Assembly (NCBI GenBank): GCA_910588145.1 | Contig: CAJUPO010000008.1 | Span: 1-64,000 of the forward strand | Direction of reading: 5' to 3' | Length of the DNA: 64,000 nucleotides | Source of the DNA: an uncultured Oscillospiraceae bacterium | GTDB taxonomy: Bacteria > Bacillota > Clostridia > Oscillospirales > Ruminococcaceae | Part shown: positions 16,352 to 25,806 of the stretch, one piece after another | Position numbering within the stretch: the stretch's first letter is position 1 | How the letters are laid out: every line of letters starts with the position of its first letter | Made by a program: the position numbers and the translations under genes | The notes under the pieces: generated by a model | Databases searched by the model: none | Seen by the model: the letters and a program-made list of their open reading frames with translations, nothing else | What the model was told of the DNA's origin: nothing

Positions 16352-16789
16352 TTATTGTCCTGTTGAGCCGAATCCGCCGTCACTGCGTGCAGTATCGCAA
16401 AGTTCTTCTGCAACTTCAATTTCCGGAAGAATAATCGGTGAAACAACGAGTTGGGCGATTCTCATTCCAGGCGTAACAGTAAAGCTTTCCCGGCCGTGAT
16501 TAATAAGAGGAACCTTTATTTCCCCGCGGTAATCGCTGTCTACTACGCCAACGCAATTTGCAAGTGAGATTCCGTATTTTGATGAAAGTCCTGATCTCGG
16601 ATAAATAAGCAGTGCCATTTCATTAGTATCAGGTTCGGCTGCAATACCTGTCGGCACCATTTTTATTTCGCCTGGAAGTATAATAATATCGTTGTCAATG
16701 CACGCAGAAAGATCCATTCCGGCACTTCCTGATGTGCTTCGTAAAGGAATCTCTGCATTTTTTCTTAATTTTTTTATTTTAAGTATCAA
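16352..16789 (-). CDS. dut: dUTP diphosphatase
   Basis: This 145-aa enzyme hydrolyses dUTP to dUMP and pyrophosphate, keeping uracil out of DNA and feeding dTMP synthesis. All five motifs of trimeric dUTPases are present: AGMDLSA, PRSGLSSKYG, GVVDSDYRGEI, GMRIAQLV and the C-terminal arm RSDGGFGSTG. Length is normal. The start codon overlaps the end of the U32 peptidase gene by 4 bp. Confidence 0.96.
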   Translation of the reverse strand: MILKIKKLRKNAEIPLRSTSGSAGMDLSACIDNDIIILPGEIKMVPTGIAAEPDTNEMALLIYPRSGLSSKYGISLANCVGVVDSDYRGEIKVPLINHGRESFTVTPGMRIAQLVVSPIILPEIEVAEELCDTARSDGGFGSTGQ

Positions 16790-18825
16790 ATTAAAACACC
16801 TCTGTAATATAATCCTCTTGTTATGTTATTACGCTTTTCTCCTCCGTTTTTATAGAGATTTACTATATGTCCGATTTCCTCAGGAGACTCATCTGTAAAA
16901 TAAAGCGTCAAAAAATCTACATTTTTAATTTCATTCAGCCTGTCAGCCATGTACAGGCATTTAGGATTCAGCAATTCAGTATAATTTCCATGGCATACTA
17001 CGCTGTAGGTTCTGCCGGTGCGGTCAGTAAGCTTTTTCCTGCAATTACTGCATCCGGATTCGTTTTTAACAGGGCAGTTTTTCATAAGCATTACCGGAAG
17101 ATGCCCATAAGCTATTATGCCAGTATTAATTTCAGACCGCAGTTTTTCGATACTGCTAAGCTTCATTTCAAATGAAAGAACAGCAGATTCCAACCCCAGT
17201 TCATTAAGTACATATAAACTTTCGGTATTAGTAATATTAAGACCGAAATCTCCATGCAGTTTAAAACCAATGTCCTTGCCGATTTTAATATAGGCAGGAT
17301 TACAGCAAAGAAGATTCAGAGCTCCCTTTTGGAGACATTTTTGCAATAAAAAGCAGGTTTCTTTTTCATCGGAAATAAATCTGGGAGGCTCAATTATTAT
17401 CTTGTTAAAATCAGTTATATTTAAGTCAAGAAACTCTTTTGCCGGAATTATTATCTTATCTGCTGCTGTTAAGGCTGAATCCATCTGTTTTTTTGAACTG
17501 ATCCTAACTCTGACCTCGGAAATATTTTTTTTATTATATTTGAAATTTTCTTTTTTTATATAATCTGTTGTCTTGTAAACGGGTGTATTTTTACTAATAC
17601 GTTTTTCCGATAACAAATTAACAGCATTTCTTCTTAATTCATTTATGTCTTTAGCGCTGACAGCGAGTCCGTCTTCAATTTCAGCTTCGATTCCGGAGAG
17701 GGTAAAAATTGTATCTCCGAGCTTTGAAAGCTGACGGCTAAGAAAAGCTTCATCAATTGGTTTTCTTAAGGCTGTATCTGGGACTGCTCCGTATACTGTT
17801 ACAGAATTTTTGTTTCCGTCAATAGCGCTTAGTGAAAGAGGTTTATCTCTGTGAATTGAAGCTTTAAAATTAATGCTGTCAGATTTTCTTTCATTTTTAT
17901 AAAGCTGCCTTAAAGAGGGAAGCACGTCCTTTGCAGAAGTAACATCTTCTTTTTTTCGTGTTCCGAACATATTATTCAAGCTGCCTGTAAAATAACCGTC
18001 AGTAAAGCCGCTTCTTGAAAAAACTGCACGCAGATTTTTCAAATCCGGCGGATTACCGTCTGCTGCCGCACGAAAAGCGGTTACAGCAGCGGCAACATAT
18101 TCCGGACGTTTCATACGTCCTTCAATTTTCAAGGAAGTTACGCCTAAGGATTTAAGCTCGTCCATTCTTTCTGCAAGGGAAAGATCCTTAAGAGAAAGGG
18201 CGCAGTCGTCCTTTCGGTCACAAGAAGTGAAAGGCAGACGGCAAGGCTGAGCGCACATACCCTTATTAGCGCTTCTCTGACCAATTACCGAGGATAGATA
18301 GCACTGTCCTGAAACGGACATACAAAGAGCGCCATGTACAAAAACTTCAGTTTCAATATTTTTATTGCAAATGCTTTTTATTTGAGTTTTGTTCAGTTCT
18401 CTTGCCAAAACTACCCGTTGAAATCCGAGAGAACGTGCAAATTCCGCTCCATGGGGAGTATGGATTGTCATTTGAGTTGAAGCGTGAAGAACAGGTGATG
18501 AAACAACTTCTTTTATAATGTTCATAGCGCCCAGGTCCTGCACTATGTATGCGTCAATTCCTATTTCCGCTGCTTGTTTTACAAATTCAGCAAATTCTTC
18601 AGTCTGACTGTCAAAAATCACTGTATTAACTGCAAGATGCAGTTTTGCGCCGTAAAGGTGACATTTTCTAACGGCCTGTTCCAATTCCGGCAGGGTAAAA
18701 TTTGAAGCGTTCTGACGTGCAGAAAAAAGGCTTCCTCCTGCATATACAGCGTCGGCTCCGCACCTAAGAGCGGCTTCAAGGGACTCCATGCTTCCAGCAG
18801 GAGCAAGTATTTCAGGAGTATGCAT
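16786..18825 (-). CDS. U32-family peptidase or RlhA-like protein
   Basis: This 679-aa protein begins with the U32 core (EILAPAGSMESLEAALRCG) and has the family cysteine region EVFVHGALCMSVSGQC, followed by GMCAQPCR at about residues 180-200. The C-terminal half is an extension with a second cysteine cluster, GCSNCRKKLTDR. Some members hydrolyse collagen-like peptides; the E. coli relative RlhA is needed for 23S rRNA hydroxylation. The clustered cysteines suggest an iron-sulfur or metal site. It overlaps zapA by one base and dut by four, so the three are translated as one unit. Confidence 0.88.
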   Translation of the reverse strand: MHTPEILAPAGSMESLEAALRCGADAVYAGGSLFSARQNASNFTLPELEQAVRKCHLYGAKLHLAVNTVIFDSQTEEFAEFVKQAAEIGIDAYIVQDLGAMNIIKEVVSSPVLHASTQMTIHTPHGAEFARSLGFQRVVLARELNKTQIKSICNKNIETEVFVHGALCMSVSGQCYLSSVIGQRSANKGMCAQPCRLPFTSCDRKDDCALSLKDLSLAERMDELKSLGVTSLKIEGRMKRPEYVAAAVTAFRAAADGNPPDLKNLRAVFSRSGFTDGYFTGSLNNMFGTRKKEDVTSAKDVLPSLRQLYKNERKSDSINFKASIHRDKPLSLSAIDGNKNSVTVYGAVPDTALRKPIDEAFLSRQLSKLGDTIFTLSGIEAEIEDGLAVSAKDINELRRNAVNLLSEKRISKNTPVYKTTDYIKKENFKYNKKNISEVRVRISSKKQMDSALTAADKIIIPAKEFLDLNITDFNKIIIEPPRFISDEKETCFLLQKCLQKGALNLLCCNPAYIKIGKDIGFKLHGDFGLNITNTESLYVLNELGLESAVLSFEMKLSSIEKLRSEINTGIIAYGHLPVMLMKNCPVKNESGCSNCRKKLTDRTGRTYSVVCHGNYTELLNPKCLYMADRLNEIKNVDFLTLYFTDESPEEIGHIVNLYKNGGEKRNNITRGLYYRGVLI

Positions 18826-19190
18826 TATATGGTATCCTTAAGCTTTTTCAGCTTATCGTTGTTTTCATACTGTTCAAGCTTAGATTTCAGTACCTGTATT
18901 TCCTTAAGGGCAGCGTCACGTTCAATACGTGCTTTTCCGGCTTCGTCTACGTATTCCTTTGCCTGGGATCTTACGTTTTCAACATTTATCTGTGCTTTGT
19001 TGAGATCATCAAGGATTGAAAGGGCAACCATAACCGCTGCCGAATACTGAGAAATTGATGAATTTGATACAGAAATATCATTTATTTTTTTATCCAGCAT
19101 TTTGGCAAGACCATAAACATAGCTTGGAGCCTCTTCTGTCTGAAGCATATATTCTTTTCCGCAAACCATTACTTTTACTCTGTTAAGCAT
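18825..19190 (-). CDS. zapA: Cell division protein ZapA
   Basis: This 121-aa cytoplasmic protein bundles FtsZ filaments at the division site. The N-terminal domain is typical (RVKVMVCGKEYMLQTEE, then YVYGLAKMLDKKI) and a long C-terminal coiled coil (about residues 60-115) ends the protein. It is first of an operon with the U32 peptidase and dut. A TATAAT-like box on the minus strand at 19229-19224, with a weak TTTTCA -35, may be its promoter. Confidence 0.9.
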   Translation of the reverse strand: MLNRVKVMVCGKEYMLQTEEAPSYVYGLAKMLDKKINDISVSNSSISQYSAAVMVALSILDDLNKAQINVENVRSQAKEYVDEAGKARIERDAALKEIQVLKSKLEQYENNDKLKKLKDTI

Positions 19191-19291
19191 TTGTCATTTC
19201 CTTTCTGTTTATCCGTATACTTTATTATAATATATTTTTCCTGAATTGAAAATACCTAAATAAAAATTTTTTAAGTTTTTTATTATTCTGG

Positions 19292-20713
19292 TTATTCACT
19301 GAGTCTGCCAAGAACCATTTTTGCTATTTTGTATGCGTCTCCGCACCCAAGAGTAATAATCAAATCTCCGTCTTGTGCATTTTTGCAGAGATAATCGCAT
19401 ACCTGTTCAAAATTTTCGTATTTTCTTTTATCTGTATATTCCTCAGTTTCGTTTTGCGGAAAGAATATGCATCCGTCTATTTTTTCAGCTAAATGTCTTG
19501 TAAATATTTTGTATGTGTTCTTTTCCCTTGAACCCATAATATCAGTCAGTACAGTTTTATCAGTAATAGACAGCGCTTTAGCAAAATCATCCAAAAGCAG
19601 AGCAGTACGTGAAAATGTAAAAGGCTGAAAGACTGCCCATACATTTTTATAGCCCATCTCCATAGCTGCATTTAGTGTTACAGTAAGTTCAGTGGGGTGA
19701 TGTGCATAATCATCAACGATAGTAATTCCTTTGGCTTTGCCGATAAGTTCAAAGCGGCGTCCTGCGCCTCTAAATTCGGCAAGTCCAGATATTATTTTAT
19801 CCGCCGGAGTTCCCGCATAGTCAGCGGCAGCAGCAGCGGCAACTGAGTTCAGCACATTATGCATTCCGGCAACATGAAGAGTAACAATGCCCATTTCTTT
19901 ATCTTTTTTCATAAGCGTATACTGAGTTTCCATTCCTGAAATTCTTTGAATATTTGCAGCGTAGTAATCATTTTTAGGATCAAGACCGAATGTTACAAGT
20001 TCTTTGTCAGTGATATCTTTAACAGCTTTAAGAGTGTTTTCATCATCTCCGTTAAAAATTACTGCTTTGCTTGCTTTATCGGCAAATTTCTTGAATGAAG
20101 AAATAATGTTTTCTAAATTTTTAAAGTAATCCAAATGATCTTCATCAATATTCAATATTACTGCGATGTCAGGATAAAGCTTTAAAAATGTATCGACAAA
20201 TTCACAGGATTCACATACCATAATGTCACTTTTTCCTGCACGTCCGCTGCCGCCGATACAAGGAAGCTTTCCTCCTATAAAAGCAGAAAGGTCAATTCCG
20301 GCGCTGAAAAGGATTTGAGTTATCATAGAGGTTGTGGTTGTTTTTCCATGTGTACCGGAAACGCAGATCGCTCTGTCATACCATCCGGTAATAATTCCGA
20401 GCAGCTCGCTTCTTTCCAGAACCTCAGCGTCAGAATTTCTTGCCGCAATAAGCTCAGGATTATCGTTCATAATAGCGGCCGTATGAACAATAAGGTCAGC
20501 TCCTTCAATATTTTCAGCTCTTTGACCGACAAAAACAGGAATACCCATTTTTCTTACAGCGTCAAGCGTTTCAGTTTCATTATTATCAGAGCCAGTAAGG
20601 TAATAGCCCTGAGAATGGAGAATCTGGGCAAGGGGATACATTCCTGAGCCGCCGATTCCGATAAAATGAATATGTTTTTTGCCTTTTAAAATTTCTTTAT
20701 TCAAGAAAATCAT
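19292..20713 (-). CDS. murC: UDP-N-acetylmuramate--L-alanine ligase
   Basis: This 473-aa cytoplasmic ligase adds L-alanine, the first residue of the peptidoglycan stem peptide. The N-terminal Rossmann domain starts HFIGIGGSGMYPLAQ, the ATP loop is SGTHGKTTTTSM, the central domain has LNIDEDHLDYF, and VDDYAHHPTE is the substrate-binding signature that opens the C-terminal domain. Length is normal. It stands apart from the other mur genes here, divergent from spoVG with 94 bp between them. Confidence 0.97.
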   Translation of the reverse strand: MIFLNKEILKGKKHIHFIGIGGSGMYPLAQILHSQGYYLTGSDNNETETLDAVRKMGIPVFVGQRAENIEGADLIVHTAAIMNDNPELIAARNSDAEVLERSELLGIITGWYDRAICVSGTHGKTTTTSMITQILFSAGIDLSAFIGGKLPCIGGSGRAGKSDIMVCESCEFVDTFLKLYPDIAVILNIDEDHLDYFKNLENIISSFKKFADKASKAVIFNGDDENTLKAVKDITDKELVTFGLDPKNDYYAANIQRISGMETQYTLMKKDKEMGIVTLHVAGMHNVLNSVAAAAAADYAGTPADKIISGLAEFRGAGRRFELIGKAKGITIVDDYAHHPTELTVTLNAAMEMGYKNVWAVFQPFTFSRTALLLDDFAKALSITDKTVLTDIMGSREKNTYKIFTRHLAEKIDGCIFFPQNETEEYTDKRKYENFEQVCDYLCKNAQDGDLIITLGCGDAYKIAKMVLGRLSE

Positions 20714-20807
20714 TCCAATCTTTATATATATTTATAACATTATATGCATATTTTACCCTTATGCGTTCAATAATATCCGTGTAAACAATCACAGGAGGTC
20801 ATAACAA

Positions 20808-21092
20808 ATGGATATTTCAGACATCAAAATCCGCAAGACAATTGCCGAAGGCAGACTCAGAGCAATTGTATCCATAACCCTTGAAGATACCCTTGCTGTA
20901 CACGATATAAAAATAGTGCAAGGGGATGAACGTCTTTTTGTGGCTATGCCCAGCAGAAAAGACGATAACGGAGTTTTCAGAGATATTGTTCATCCGATTT
21001 CACCTGGTGCAAGACAGGAAATTGAAGAACAGATACTCGACGCTTACAGCCGTCATCTGGCAATTGCCGAAGTGGAAGCCCAGACAGTATGA
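20808..21092 (+). CDS. spoVG: Septation and RNA-binding regulator SpoVG
   Basis: This 94-aa protein matches SpoVG closely: ISDIKIRKTIAEGRLRAIVS at the start, then FVAMPSRKDDNGVFRDIVHPI. SpoVG affects asymmetric septation and cortex formation in Bacillus and binds nucleic acids in several Firmicutes. A strong AGGAGG site lies 9 bases upstream. It is a single-gene unit ended by a perfect terminator. No clear sigma-A or sigma-H promoter was found in the short gap to murC. Confidence 0.96.
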   Translation: MDISDIKIRKTIAEGRLRAIVSITLEDTLAVHDIKIVQGDERLFVAMPSRKDDNGVFRDIVHPISPGARQEIEEQILDAYSRHLAIAEVEAQTV

Positions 21093-21097
21093 GTGTG

Positions 21098-21128
21098 AAC
21101 CTGCCGTATACGGCAGGTTATTTTTTTT
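21098..21128 (+). terminator. Terminator of spoVG
   Basis: An 11-bp perfect palindrome arm, AACCTGCCGTA with TACGGCAGGTT, is followed by nine T. It also overlaps the last base of the convergent Nudix gene. Confidence 0.93.
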
Positions 21129-21657
21129 GTATTATATACCAAGCCTTCAGTATTCCGATTTGAGTTTTTGAATCTGTTATTTCACCGTTCATAACCATTT
21201 GTACTGCTTTATCCATGGGCACTTTTTCTATATCCAAAAATTCGTCTTCATCAAGACTTTGTTCTGAAAACTCCAAACCTGAAGCCATATACATATGAAT
21301 TACCTCGCTGTCGTAGGCGGGGGTGGGAATAACTTCACCTATGTATTCATAGACTTTACAGGTACAGCCTGTTTCTTCAAGAAGCTCTCTTTTTCCGCAG
21401 TCGTAGTGTTTTTCTCCTGGTTCAAGCTTTCCGGCTGGGATTTCAAGCATTGCCGTATGGTGAGGATACCTGAACTGCCTTACCATAAGAATTTCATTGT
21501 CATCTGTAATCGGTATAACTGTAACTCCTCCGGAATGATGTACTACATCTCTGAAAACCTTTTTTCCGTTTTCAAGAAGAGCAGTATCTTTAGTGACCGT
21601 GAATATTTTTCCCTTATAAACAGTTTCGCTTGATATTGTTTTTTCTTCAAGATGCAT
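21118..21657 (-). CDS. Nudix hydrolase, ADP-ribose pyrophosphatase type
   Basis: This 179-aa enzyme likely hydrolyses ADP-ribose or related nucleotide sugars. The complete Nudix box GX5EX7REUXEEXGU is seen from GKLEPGE to RELLEETGC (about residues 77-99), and the N-terminal strand layout (VYKGKIFTVTKD) and YPHHTAMLEIPAG match the NudF subgroup. It begins 15 bp after the YfhO-like gene on the same strand with a GGAGGAAA site, so it is probably co-transcribed with it. Confidence 0.92.
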   Translation of the reverse strand: MHLEEKTISSETVYKGKIFTVTKDTALLENGKKVFRDVVHHSGGVTVIPITDDNEILMVRQFRYPHHTAMLEIPAGKLEPGEKHYDCGKRELLEETGCTCKVYEYIGEVIPTPAYDSEVIHMYMASGLEFSEQSLDEDEFLDIEKVPMDKAVQMVMNGEITDSKTQIGILKAWYIIQKK

Positions 21658-21672
21658 TTGCTGTTTCCTCCT

Positions 21673-24090
21673 TCAAAATCTGCTTTCATACATTTTCTGA
21701 GCACTGACGGGTTCGCTGTTATAATCATAGCAGTGTGAGAATCCGCAGATATTTTTCTTTCTTTTTCTGCATATTAAAAGATAAATTACTAAAATTGTAA
21801 TTCCTCCGGCAGAAATAATGAGTCCGTATTTTAGTCCCGGAGTAGAATACCTGAACTCGATTTCATTTTCTCCTGAATCTGCCTTTACAGCCATAAAGCC
21901 GCAGCTTACCTGTTCAACATCGGCGGGCTTACCGTTGACGTATGCTGTCCAGCCGTCATCATACGGTACGCTGAAAAACACAAGCTTGGAATCTTCAAGT
22001 GTTATTTTTGCCTTAAAGCCGTCAGAATCATAATTAAATTCAGAGCAGCTTTCTGATTTTCTATCCGTGCAGTCAGAAAAAAAAGTTTTATCAGTTAATC
22101 CGATGGTGTCATTATTTGAGATTTTACTGATTATATCTGAATACTTTTCAGCTTGATCTTTTGTCAGTACAAGACTGCGCATTAGTAATTTTTCTCTTGT
22201 CTGCTCAGTAAGCTGTTCTGCGGAATCCTCATCAATATAGCTGTCGTAAGTAAAGCCCATAGGAACATAATATTTATTTTCATATACATAGAAGCCGTTT
22301 TGTTTATTCTTATATTCAAATCCGGGAAGATCGATGGTATAGGTATATTCATCTTCCTTATCCTCGTAAACCTTGTCAAAATAATACTTTACGGAGAAGA
22401 GGCCTCTTAGGGTATATTTGTCTAAAGGCGCTCTGGAAGCAACATCTCTTGTAACTCCAATATTGGCGTAAAAGTTCATTATACTGCCGGGAACAACACT
22501 CTGAAATGCTCTCATGCTGGAATATTTCCAGAACATTGGATAGTTATCATAATTTTCAGATATATCTATACGAAACATTTGGTTTTCAGTGTCTTCAAGA
22601 TCAATATTTTCAGCTCCTTTGATACCGTTGTTAATATATGTATCAGGATAAGAACCCAGTGAAACGCCAAAATAAACAACTGATGCAGTACAGAAGAAGC
22701 AGGCTGCTGCGGTACAGATTAAAGCCGATTTCATAAATGCAGCTCCGCTGCGCCGCTTTTTCTCTATAAACCATAGTATGACAAGACCAGCGATGCTGAC
22801 AGAAATCACAAGTGCAAAATAAACAGGATAGTTGGCAAATTCAAACCAATTTATATCATCACCGTTCTTTTTAGGGAGAATTGAAATTACTGTCAGTGCA
22901 AACAGAACTGTACCGCATAGCTTTATGCCTGATGAAAGCTTAATGTTTCTGTCGTCCAGCGCTTGGGCTGACATCATAGCCATAATAAGTATAGGCATAT
23001 AGAACCATCTTGCATAGTACGAACTATTAAAGGTATAAAATGCGCTGTTTAAAATTGGTATGAAAGCACATACGGCACAAATAAGTATGATGCGTTTAGA
23101 CCAATGTTTTTTCTTTGCTTTTATAAAAGCGGCAACTCCCGCCATTGAGAAAAGGGGAAGGTATCCGCCGATTGACGCCCATTTGCCGTTATCAGTACTA
23201 AAAAGATTAGGTCTTGCCGGCACGTCGGGAATCATAAAGAAGCTCTGGATAATTCTGAGCAGTCGTGTTCTGTCACCGTATGTTACAAGATCCAGTCCAT
23301 ATAGACGTTCATTAATTCTATAATTTCCAAGAATAGCCATAGAAGCAGGAAGCAGTACAGCCATTGCAATCATAACGCCTATAATCGCTTCAAGGGCAAT
23401 GCCGAAAAACTTTTTCCATGTTATTTTAAAGTCCGGAGAACCAAGTCTTGCTATTATGTATAAAAGAATAAAAACTGCCTGACCGGTAAAGAAAAAGTAA
23501 TTGATAATGCCCATAAGAGCCACTGATAACGCAAATATTCCTTTGCGGTTGTTGTTGATATATTCCTCAAGGCTTATGAGCATTAAAGGAAAGAATGCCG
23601 TAACATCCTGAAAATGATTAAAAAAGATGTTAAACATCTGAAATCCGGAGAATGCGTAAAGAAGCCCCCCGATTAAAGCCGCATTTTTATTGCGTACAAA
23701 ACGCCTTATATAAGCGTATGCGGTAAGTGCAGCTATACCGTGCTTGACTGCAAGCAAAACTGGCATGAGAAAGACTACTGAACCTCTGGGAAACGGAAGC
23801 GTAAGCCAGAAAAAAGGGCTTCCGAGGAGATAGAATGAATAGGAGCCTATAAAATTTGCCCCCAGATCAGTATTCCAATCCCATCCTAATCCTTCAGATT
23901 TTACAAAATCGTGGGCATGGGTATAAAAAGGTATCTGCTGAGAATTATAATCTCCGTAATATATGTAGTAGCCCCCAGTATAAACAATAATGGGCATTAT
24001 AACCAGGAGCATAATAAAAAAACCCATTAAGAAAGCAGTAAGATATTTTTCCTTGCCTCGTTTAATAAGCGGTGATGCTGTCATTTTCAA
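21673..24090 (-). CDS. YfhO-family multispanning membrane protein
   Basis: This 805-aa protein has a polytopic N-terminal part (about residues 15-475, with roughly a dozen helices) and an extracytoplasmic beta-rich C-terminal domain, then a last helix near residue 770. The loop GGYYIYYGDYNSQQIPF and the C-terminal signature VPYDDGWTAYVNGKPAD are characteristic. The fold resembles GT-C glycosyltransferases; YfhO of Bacillus has been linked to glycosylation of lipoteichoic acid. Substrate here is unknown. It lies between a phosphodiesterase gene and a Nudix gene in one transcription unit. A paralogue is at 42136-44796. Confidence 0.88.
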   Translation of the reverse strand: MKMTASPLIKRGKEKYLTAFLMGFFIMLLVIMPIIVYTGGYYIYYGDYNSQQIPFYTHAHDFVKSEGLGWDWNTDLGANFIGSYSFYLLGSPFFWLTLPFPRGSVVFLMPVLLAVKHGIAALTAYAYIRRFVRNKNAALIGGLLYAFSGFQMFNIFFNHFQDVTAFFPLMLISLEEYINNNRKGIFALSVALMGIINYFFFTGQAVFILLYIIARLGSPDFKITWKKFFGIALEAIIGVMIAMAVLLPASMAILGNYRINERLYGLDLVTYGDRTRLLRIIQSFFMIPDVPARPNLFSTDNGKWASIGGYLPLFSMAGVAAFIKAKKKHWSKRIILICAVCAFIPILNSAFYTFNSSYYARWFYMPILIMAMMSAQALDDRNIKLSSGIKLCGTVLFALTVISILPKKNGDDINWFEFANYPVYFALVISVSIAGLVILWFIEKKRRSGAAFMKSALICTAAACFFCTASVVYFGVSLGSYPDTYINNGIKGAENIDLEDTENQMFRIDISENYDNYPMFWKYSSMRAFQSVVPGSIMNFYANIGVTRDVASRAPLDKYTLRGLFSVKYYFDKVYEDKEDEYTYTIDLPGFEYKNKQNGFYVYENKYYVPMGFTYDSYIDEDSAEQLTEQTREKLLMRSLVLTKDQAEKYSDIISKISNNDTIGLTDKTFFSDCTDRKSESCSEFNYDSDGFKAKITLEDSKLVFFSVPYDDGWTAYVNGKPADVEQVSCGFMAVKADSGENEIEFRYSTPGLKYGLIISAGGITILVIYLLICRKRKKNICGFSHCYDYNSEPVSAQKMYESRF

Positions 24091-24142
24091 AAATTTCCTC
24101 TCTTTTTCTGTAACATTTTTTGTTCTATATTAATATAATAAA

Positions 24143-24619
24143 TTAGAGGTCAACAATGTTGGTAACTATTCCATTAAATGTAATGTCTATAATTCCAAAT
24201 GACGGTCGCTTCCCGTCTCGTGGAATAGATACGCTTCCCGGGTTCATAACATATAGACCATTATCATACTCCAGAAATCTTGAATGAGTATGACCATACA
24301 GAACAATATCTGCATATTTGCTTAATGCAGTTTTCTTAAGCTTGTCAAGGGAATACTTAACATTGTATTTGTGACCGTGAACAGCAAATACGGATGTTTT
24401 ATTATCAGGACAAATCAGAAGCTCATCGGGACTTAGACTGGCAAAATCGCAGTTACCTGCAACATGGAGAAATTTTTTATCCGGATACATTGTATAAGCG
24501 GTATTCAGCTCACGTTCTCCGTCGCCAAGATGAATATAAAGGTCAGCGTGAAAATTTTGTATTATATGGTCTATAATACGGAAATTTCCGTGCGAATCAG
24601 ACATTACAATTAATTTCAT
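24143..24619 (-). CDS. YfcE/MJ0936-type metallophosphodiesterase
   Basis: This 158-aa enzyme has all metal-binding motifs of the calcineurin-like fold: MSDSHGN, HLGDGERE, VAGNCDF, VHGHKYNV and YGHTHSR. Such proteins hydrolyse phosphodiesters with two divalent metals, and the natural substrate is not settled for this group. It is the first gene of a probable three-gene unit with the YfhO protein and the Nudix hydrolase. It is divergent from the bofA-type cluster. Confidence 0.93.
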   Translation of the reverse strand: MKLIVMSDSHGNFRIIDHIIQNFHADLYIHLGDGERELNTAYTMYPDKKFLHVAGNCDFASLSPDELLICPDNKTSVFAVHGHKYNVKYSLDKLKKTALSKYADIVLYGHTHSRFLEYDNGLYVMNPGSVSIPRDGKRPSFGIIDITFNGIVTNIVDL

Positions 24620-24752
24620 TGCTGCAAACTCCGTTCTGATAGTAAATAAAGGTTATATATAAAGAAATTATATCATAAATATAGAATAAATACAATGGTT
24701 AAAAAAAGGTTTTTTAAAAACCTTAATTTATTTTTGAAAGGCGTGTTTACTT

Positions 24753-24998
24753 ATGGCAAATATTGATCCTAAAAAAGCAGATGGACTCCTCAAGGCAGTA
24801 AGCAAAAAACTGAACATTCCTCCGGATCAGCTGAAAAAGGAGCTGGAGGCAGGAAAGTTTGATTCAGCGCTTAACAATATGAGCCAAAGTGAGTCAGCAA
24901 AGTTCCAGCAGGTTATGAAGAATCCAAAGCTTATTGAGAAGTTTATTTCTACTCCGCAGGCACAGGCGTTGTATAAAAAATTAAGCGGCGGAAAATAA
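24753..24998 (+). CDS. Small conserved-looking protein of unknown function
   Basis: This 81-aa soluble protein is not assigned to a family. It is predicted all-helical and charged, with IDPKKADGLLKAVSKKLNI, then a segment with Asn-Met-Ser-Gln and a C-terminal helix ending LYKKLSGGK. There is no signal peptide or membrane segment. A GAAAGGCG site lies upstream of the ATG, and a weak hairpin with T run precedes it (24706-24730). It heads four same-strand genes with short gaps, the last being BofA-like. That suggests, by context only, a role in sporulation or in a membrane complex. Confidence 0.75.
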   Translation: MANIDPKKADGLLKAVSKKLNIPPDQLKKELEAGKFDSALNNMSQSESAKFQQVMKNPKLIEKFISTPQAQALYKKLSGGK

Positions 24999-25041
24999 AT
25001 TAAATTGACGGCTACGGCGAAGGGGGAGTGACTTCCGAATT

Positions 25042-25407
25042 ATGGATGATATTATGGGTAAATTCCGGGAGGTGCTTTCCGATGAAGAAAGCATGAAGCA
25101 GCTGGGTGAATTAGCACAGATGTTTTCCTCCTCTGATGCCGGAGAAAGCAGCAGCGAACAGGAAGAACAACCGGAAAGCGACGGCGGAAACAATCTTTTT
25201 GGAGATTTTGATTTCACAAAGATTCTGCAGATTCAACAGATAATGGGTTCAGTTTCTGAAGACAAAAATGCCGGACTTTTACTTGCTTTGAAACCTCTTC
25301 TTAAGGAAGAAAGGCAGGCCAAGGTTGATAAAGCCGTGAAGATGCTGAAGCTTTTTGCGGTGTGGTCTGTCCTGAAAGACAGCGGCTTGCTGAAAGATTT
25401 CTTGTGA
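25042..25407 (+). CDS. Uncharacterised acidic helical protein in bofA cluster
   Basis: This 121-aa protein is unknown to me. An N-terminal helix (MDDIMGKFREVLSDEESMKQ) is followed by a Ser/Glu/Gln-rich acidic linker (residues about 31-53), then FDFTKILQIQQIMG and a helical C-terminal half with leucine-rich stretches LLALKPLLKEERQAKVD and LLKDFL. No membrane helix is clear. A GGGGGAGTG site precedes the ATG. It is 43 bp from the gene before and 13 bp from the gene after, so it is part of the same transcript. Confidence 0.75.
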   Translation: MDDIMGKFREVLSDEESMKQLGELAQMFSSSDAGESSSEQEEQPESDGGNNLFGDFDFTKILQIQQIMGSVSEDKNAGLLLALKPLLKEERQAKVDKAVKMLKLFAVWSVLKDSGLLKDFL

Positions 25408-25420
25408 GGAGGGGAGAAAA

Positions 25421-25789
25421 TTGCAGTATAGTCAGTCGGATATAAATAATATGCGGCAGGACGCCCTAAGGCGTACAAGGGAAATGCACAGGCAGAGCAG
25501 AAACAGCAATGTACAAGCCGCAATTCCCATTGAAGTTAAAGAATCCGAACCGGAAAAAGAAACTGTCGCTGAGGAAATAAAACAAGAGCAGTTTAAAAAA
25601 GCTATTGATACACCTAAACAGAATAAAAAGGGAGGTAATTTTATAGGAAATATACTCTCTGATATTTTAGGCAGTGAAGGGGGAAAGCTTGACAGTGATA
25701 AGATAATAATAATTGCTCTTATATTTATTCTTGCAAAAGAGGGAGCAGACTTAAAGCTTCTTCTTGCTTTAGGATATATTCTGATGTAA
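25421..25789 (+). CDS. Uncharacterised protein with hydrophobic C terminus in bofA cluster
   Basis: This 122-aa protein starts with TTG, supported by the GAGGAGGGG site at 25406-25414. The N terminus is basic (MRQDALRRTREMHRQSR), the middle is Lys/Glu-rich, and residues about 93-122 form an unusual hydrophobic end, KIIIIALIFILAKEGADLK, followed by LLLALGYIL. That end could be a membrane anchor or a buried pair of helices. I do not recognise the family by name. It is followed after 17 bp by the BofA-like gene. Confidence 0.72.
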   Translation: MQYSQSDINNMRQDALRRTREMHRQSRNSNVQAAIPIEVKESEPEKETVAEEIKQEQFKKAIDTPKQNKKGGNFIGNILSDILGSEGGKLDSDKIIIIALIFILAKEGADLKLLLALGYILM

Positions 25790-25806
25790 AATCAAAGGAG
25801 AAAAAT